From positions 1 to 6,924 of the forward strand of contig CAZPGS010000046.1 of NCBI GenBank assembly GCA_964586135.1: a stretch of DNA of 6,924 bases. The letters run 5' to 3'. A program made the position numbers and the translations under genes. Position 1 is the first letter of the stretch, and each line of letters starts with the position of its first letter. Shown here one piece after another: positions 4,729-6,924 of the stretch. A model generated the notes under the pieces. That model searched no databases and was not told the origin of the DNA. It saw nothing but the letters and a program-made list of their open reading frames with translations. Source of the stretch: WYZ-LMO8 sp964586135. GTDB taxonomy: Archaea; Thermoproteota; Methanomethylicia; Nezhaarchaeales; WYZ-LMO8.

Positions 4729-4736
4729 ATAAATTT
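4729..4736. promoter_or_regulatory. Shared TATA element between divergent exporter and CBS genes
   Basis: The plus strand reads TAAAGG (BRE-like, 4722-4727) then ATAAATTT; the minus strand reads AAATTTAT. Predicted start sites are near 4758 (rightward, about 11 nt before TTG 4769) and near 4706 (leftward, almost exactly at GTG 4703). The only AT-rich element in the spacer, it probably serves both genes. Confidence 0.5.
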
Positions 4737-4768
4737 TCAAAAGACCCCTTCTGAAGAAGGGATACGCT

Positions 4769-5587
4769 TTGTCCTCTACGTTGGTGTACGACATAGCGAC
4801 GAAGAAGGTTATAACCGCGCTGCCTTATGAGAGCCTCGCCGTCGTGAGGGACCTAATGATAAGAAACAACATCAGCAGAGTGGTTGTGGCCGAGGAGGGC
4901 AGGCCGGTCGGCTTGGTCACGAAGAAGGACATAGTCAAGTTCTTGGTTATTGACAACACTGATAGGAGCTTGCTCGAGATACCAGTCTCAGAGGCGATGA
5001 GCGCAAATCTCGTCTTGGTAAAGCCTGACGTGGACGTCAGGACAGCGGCTAACGTAATGCTGGACAACGACATAAGCTCCCTGCTGGTGGTGGATGGGGA
5101 GCGCCTCGCGGGCATAGTGACGAAGACGGACATATGTGGCCACTACGCCGAGCGTTGCGAGGGCATCTTTAAGGTGAGGGACTTCATGACGAGAAACGTC
5201 ATACACGTCAAGCCCATGCACTCGCTCTTCAGAGCCATGAACTTGATGGTCAAGCACAACATAAGCAGGGTCTTAGTATTGGGCAATGATGGCAGACCTG
5301 TAGGCATAGTGACCCTTACCGACCTCACCTTCTACACGTCATCTCTTCGACCAGTAAAGCATCCGACCTTCGAGACCATCCCCTCGTCGTTGATATTGAC
5401 GGTCGAGGAGGTCATGACCAAGAACCCGATAACGGTACGAGAAGACGAAGATCTGTGCGTAGCCCCCCGGCTCATGCTCAAGAGAGGTATAAGCGGACTG
5501 CCCGTTGTCGATGAAGGGGGAAGGTTGTGTGGAATAGTAACTAAGAGCGACGTGGTCAGGGCAGTTGCAAGTCTCGGGTCTAGGTAA
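4769..5587 (+). CDS. Four-CBS-domain protein (two Bateman modules)
   Basis: CBS domains pair into Bateman modules that bind adenosine ligands such as AMP, ATP or SAM and signal energy state. This 272-aa protein consists only of four CBS repeats, at about residues 8-60, 73-127, 136-190 and 212-268. Each ends with the ligand-binding Gly-h-h-Thr-x-x-Asp motif: GLVTKKD (48-54), GIVTKTD (115-121), GIVTLTD (179-185) and GIVTKSD (255-261). There is no fused enzyme, transporter or DNA-binding domain, so it probably acts as a soluble regulator through partner binding; the partner is unknown. TTG 4769 is taken as start; TTG 4781 and GTG 4784 are alternatives. A short leader with AGAAGGG precedes it. 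It is divergent from the exporter gene and overlaps the converging LOR/SDH gene by 8 bp. Confidence 0.93.
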   Translation: MSSTLVYDIATKKVITALPYESLAVVRDLMIRNNISRVVVAEEGRPVGLVTKKDIVKFLVIDNTDRSLLEIPVSEAMSANLVLVKPDVDVRTAANVMLDNDISSLLVVDGERLAGIVTKTDICGHYAERCEGIFKVRDFMTRNVIHVKPMHSLFRAMNLMVKHNISRVLVLGNDGRPVGIVTLTDLTFYTSSLRPVKHPTFETIPSSLILTVEEVMTKNPITVREDEDLCVAPRLMLKRGISGLPVVDEGGRLCGIVTKSDVVRAVASLGSR

Positions 5588-6824
5588 CGCTCAAGCTCCA
5601 AAGCTCGTCGGCGAGCATCTTCAAGAAGACGCCAACGTCGGAGACCACTCCTGCGGCGTGGGCGGTTCCTCGATCTAGCAACTTGATTATGGTCGCTGGG
5701 TTTATGTCCACGCAGACGACCTTGACCGTCGCTGGCAACATGTTCCCCACGGCTATCGAGTGCAACGTCGAGGCGAGCATCAAGACCATGTCGACGCCCT
5801 TGAGGTGGTCCCTATAGGCCTTTTGGGCCTCTACCACGTCAGTTATCACGTCTGGGAGGGGCCCGTCGTCCCTTATGGAGCCCGCGAGGACGTATGGGAC
5901 GCCTCTGGTTATGCACTCGTACATAATCCCTTTGTTTAAAATCCCCTTTTCGACAGCAGCCTTTAGCGACCCCGCTTTCAGTATCTCATTTATGGCCGCT
6001 AAGTGATTTCTGTGCCCCTTAGGCGCGGCCACCCCCTCGTCGACCTTAATTCCGAGGCTCGTCCCGAAGAGGGCGTATTCGACGTCGTGGACTGCGAGGG
6101 CGTTCCCGGCCAACAGCACGTCGACGTAGCCGAGCCTAACGATCTTCGCCAGAGCTGGCGCACCACCCGTGTGGACGACTGCTGGCCCCGCCACGATGGC
6201 GATCTTGCCTCCCCTGCGCTTCACTTCGTGCATCTCTTTGGCTATGTGCTTGACTATCGACGTCGAGGGCTTCTCGGGCGAGACCTTGCTGCCCATGAAC
6301 TCGAAGACCTTCAAGCTCTCGCGAGGCCTCTCTGGAGGCCTAACCCTAACCCCCCTCTCGCCGACGACCACGAGATCCCCTTTCTTGAGCTCTCGTAGAG
6401 GGACGCACCTCGCCCTCTTGGACGCAGGGTCTACCACTATGACCTTGTCCATCATTATGTCCTCGACCGGTATCCAAGACCCTTGATAAAATATCTCAGT
6501 GGGGTAGTTCGTCGTCGAGTAAAAGTCGTCAGGCGCGACCCCATCCATTGGCGCGGGCTTTAACTCCACCTCCTTGGCCTCGACCGAGACCGCGCCTAAC
6601 CTGTAGAGCTCCTTCATGATTTCGTCTAGGTGCTCTTTGCTCTTCCCCTTGACTATGAGCCTCGCCCTGCTGTAGTCGTGCTTCTTCTTCCCGGCCCTGA
6701 ACTCTACGATCTCGAAGTCCCCTTCGAGCTCCATTATCCTGTCGAGGATCTTGGTCAATATCATGGAGTCTATCAGGTGGCCCTCTACCCAAAACTCCTC
6801 TGAGTATTCGCGTTCGTCGTTCAT
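5580..6824 (-). CDS. LOR/SDH (TIGR00300) family protein, ornithine cyclodeaminase-like
   Basis: This family shares the LOR/SDH conserved domain and includes the C-terminal half of cyanobacterial arginine-degrading AgrE/ArgZ and an archaeal ornithine cyclodeaminase described from Methanococcus. The likely reaction is NAD-dependent conversion of ornithine to proline plus ammonia. The N-terminal LOR/SDH domain (about 8-90) is a ferredoxin-like fold; residues 103-131 hold the conserved TTNYPTEI...W...MDKVIVVD block. The C-terminal half is Rossmann-like, with IVAGPAVVHTGG (210-221), LLAGNALAVHDVE (237-249) and a late CVDINPATIIKL strand-helix (371-382). There is no amidinotransferase-like arginine dihydrolase domain, as expected for the archaeal short form. 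ATG 6824 has GAGGG seven nt upstream and a strong TATA box further out. Its 3' end overlaps the CBS gene by 8 bp. The family call is firm; the exact substrate is inferred from characterised relatives. Confidence 0.9.
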   Translation of the reverse strand: MNDEREYSEEFWVEGHLIDSMILTKILDRIMELEGDFEIVEFRAGKKKHDYSRARLIVKGKSKEHLDEIMKELYRLGAVSVEAKEVELKPAPMDGVAPDDFYSTTNYPTEIFYQGSWIPVEDIMMDKVIVVDPASKRARCVPLRELKKGDLVVVGERGVRVRPPERPRESLKVFEFMGSKVSPEKPSTSIVKHIAKEMHEVKRRGGKIAIVAGPAVVHTGGAPALAKIVRLGYVDVLLAGNALAVHDVEYALFGTSLGIKVDEGVAAPKGHRNHLAAINEILKAGSLKAAVEKGILNKGIMYECITRGVPYVLAGSIRDDGPLPDVITDVVEAQKAYRDHLKGVDMVLMLASTLHSIAVGNMLPATVKVVCVDINPATIIKLLDRGTAHAAGVVSDVGVFLKMLADELWSLSVT

Positions 6825-6831
6825 GGACCTA

Positions 6832-6836
6832 CCCTC
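6832..6836 (-). promoter_or_regulatory. Ribosome-binding site of the LOR/SDH gene
   Basis: The minus strand has GAGGG seven nt before ATG 6824, supporting that start and a leadered transcript of about 22 nt. Confidence 0.55.
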
Positions 6837-6867
6837 AAGCTAGTACACGCTAGGTATCAAGAGCTAC

Positions 6868-6876
6868 ATTATAAAG
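6868..6876 (-). promoter_or_regulatory. TATA box of the LOR/SDH gene, possibly bidirectional
   Basis: The minus strand reads CTTTATAAT, the best TATA match in the window. It predicts a start near 6846, about 22 nt before the ATG. The plus strand (ATTATAAAG) would start rightward transcription near 6898, just before a purine-rich GAGAGGAG (6900-6907) and a GTG at 6914, so a divergent gene may share it. Confidence 0.65.
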
Positions 6877-6913
6877 CTATTGACGAGGATGGTAAAAGCG
6901 AGAGGAGAAGAGG

Positions 6914-6924
6914 GTGCTCAGCAG
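6914..6924 (+). CDS. Possible start of a rightward gene at the window edge
   Basis: Only the first three codons or so (GTG CTC AGC) are present, so no product can be named. The case rests on position: a TATA element at 6868-6876, a predicted start near 6898, and GAGGAG (6902-6907) six nt before the GTG. A competing ATG at 6889 in another frame is too close to the TATA element and has GAGG immediately adjacent with no spacer. Treat this as a hint only. Confidence 0.22.

Noticed and set aside
4218..5587. Efflux/CBS/NikR group as a nickel-homeostasis operon
   Set aside because: The genes are on alternating strands with separate or divergent promoters, and the exporter and CBS protein show no metal-binding motifs.
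6003..6398. Open frames on + strand inside the LOR/SDH gene (also 6169-6486)
   Set aside because: They are antisense to conserved LOR/SDH blocks and carry no domain or ribosome-binding evidence.
6889..6924. ATG at 6889 as start of the rightward gene
   Set aside because: It is about 17 bp from the TATA centre, so it would not be on the predicted transcript, and GAGG abuts the ATG with no spacing. Kept only as an alternative to GTG 6914.

Overview
The window looks like a compact chromosomal segment of a hyperthermophilic archaeon, most likely a crenarchaeote (Thermoproteota). The supporting signs are an archaeal-type RNase HII, a NikR, a stand-alone JAMM protein, a TIGR00300-type LOR/SDH protein, TATA/BRE-like promoters about 26 bp from apparently leaderless starts, frequent GTG/TTG starts, AGG/AGA arginine and ATA isoleucine codons, and moderately high GC. 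A Desulfurococcales-like source is a guess from gene content and composition. I see no tRNA, rRNA, CRISPR array, insertion sequence or phage gene.

Layout from left to right. Minus strand: the 5' end of adenylate kinase (adk, 1-122, cut by the window edge), preceded by a nucleotidyltransferase-domain gene (163-867). Plus strand: an unrecognised mostly helical 388-aa protein (994-2160) that overlaps rnhB (RNase HII, 2129-2818). Minus: a small unrecognised helical protein (2757-3122) whose 3' end lies inside rnhB. Plus: a JAMM/MPN metalloprotease (about 3202-3630) and then nikR (3814-4221) with its own promoter. Minus: a small multi-drug export family membrane protein (4218-about 4703). Plus: a four-CBS-domain protein (4769-5587). 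Minus: a LOR/SDH (TIGR00300, ornithine cyclodeaminase-like) protein (5580-6824). A further rightward gene may begin in the last few bases.

Architecture is the most distinctive property. Strands alternate. All three convergent pairs overlap at their 3' ends (62, 4 and 8 bp), and the nikR/exporter overlap sits in a 17-nt palindrome. Two divergent pairs appear to share a single AT-rich TATA element, at 3158-3165 and 4729-4736. In both places the first possible ATG of one partner lies inside that TATA element, so the real start is probably a downstream GTG.

Functionally the genes are mixed housekeeping and regulatory: nucleotide metabolism (adk), R-loop or misincorporated-ribonucleotide removal (rnhB), possible ubiquitin-like de-conjugation (JAMM), nickel-responsive transcription (NikR), adenine-nucleotide sensing (CBS) and arginine/ornithine/proline metabolism (LOR/SDH). 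I found no convincing multi-gene novel defence or mobile system. The best candidates for something undescribed are the 388-aa protein coupled to RNase HII, the 121-aa protein antisense to the rnhB 3' end, and the compact bidirectional promoter/overlap arrangement.
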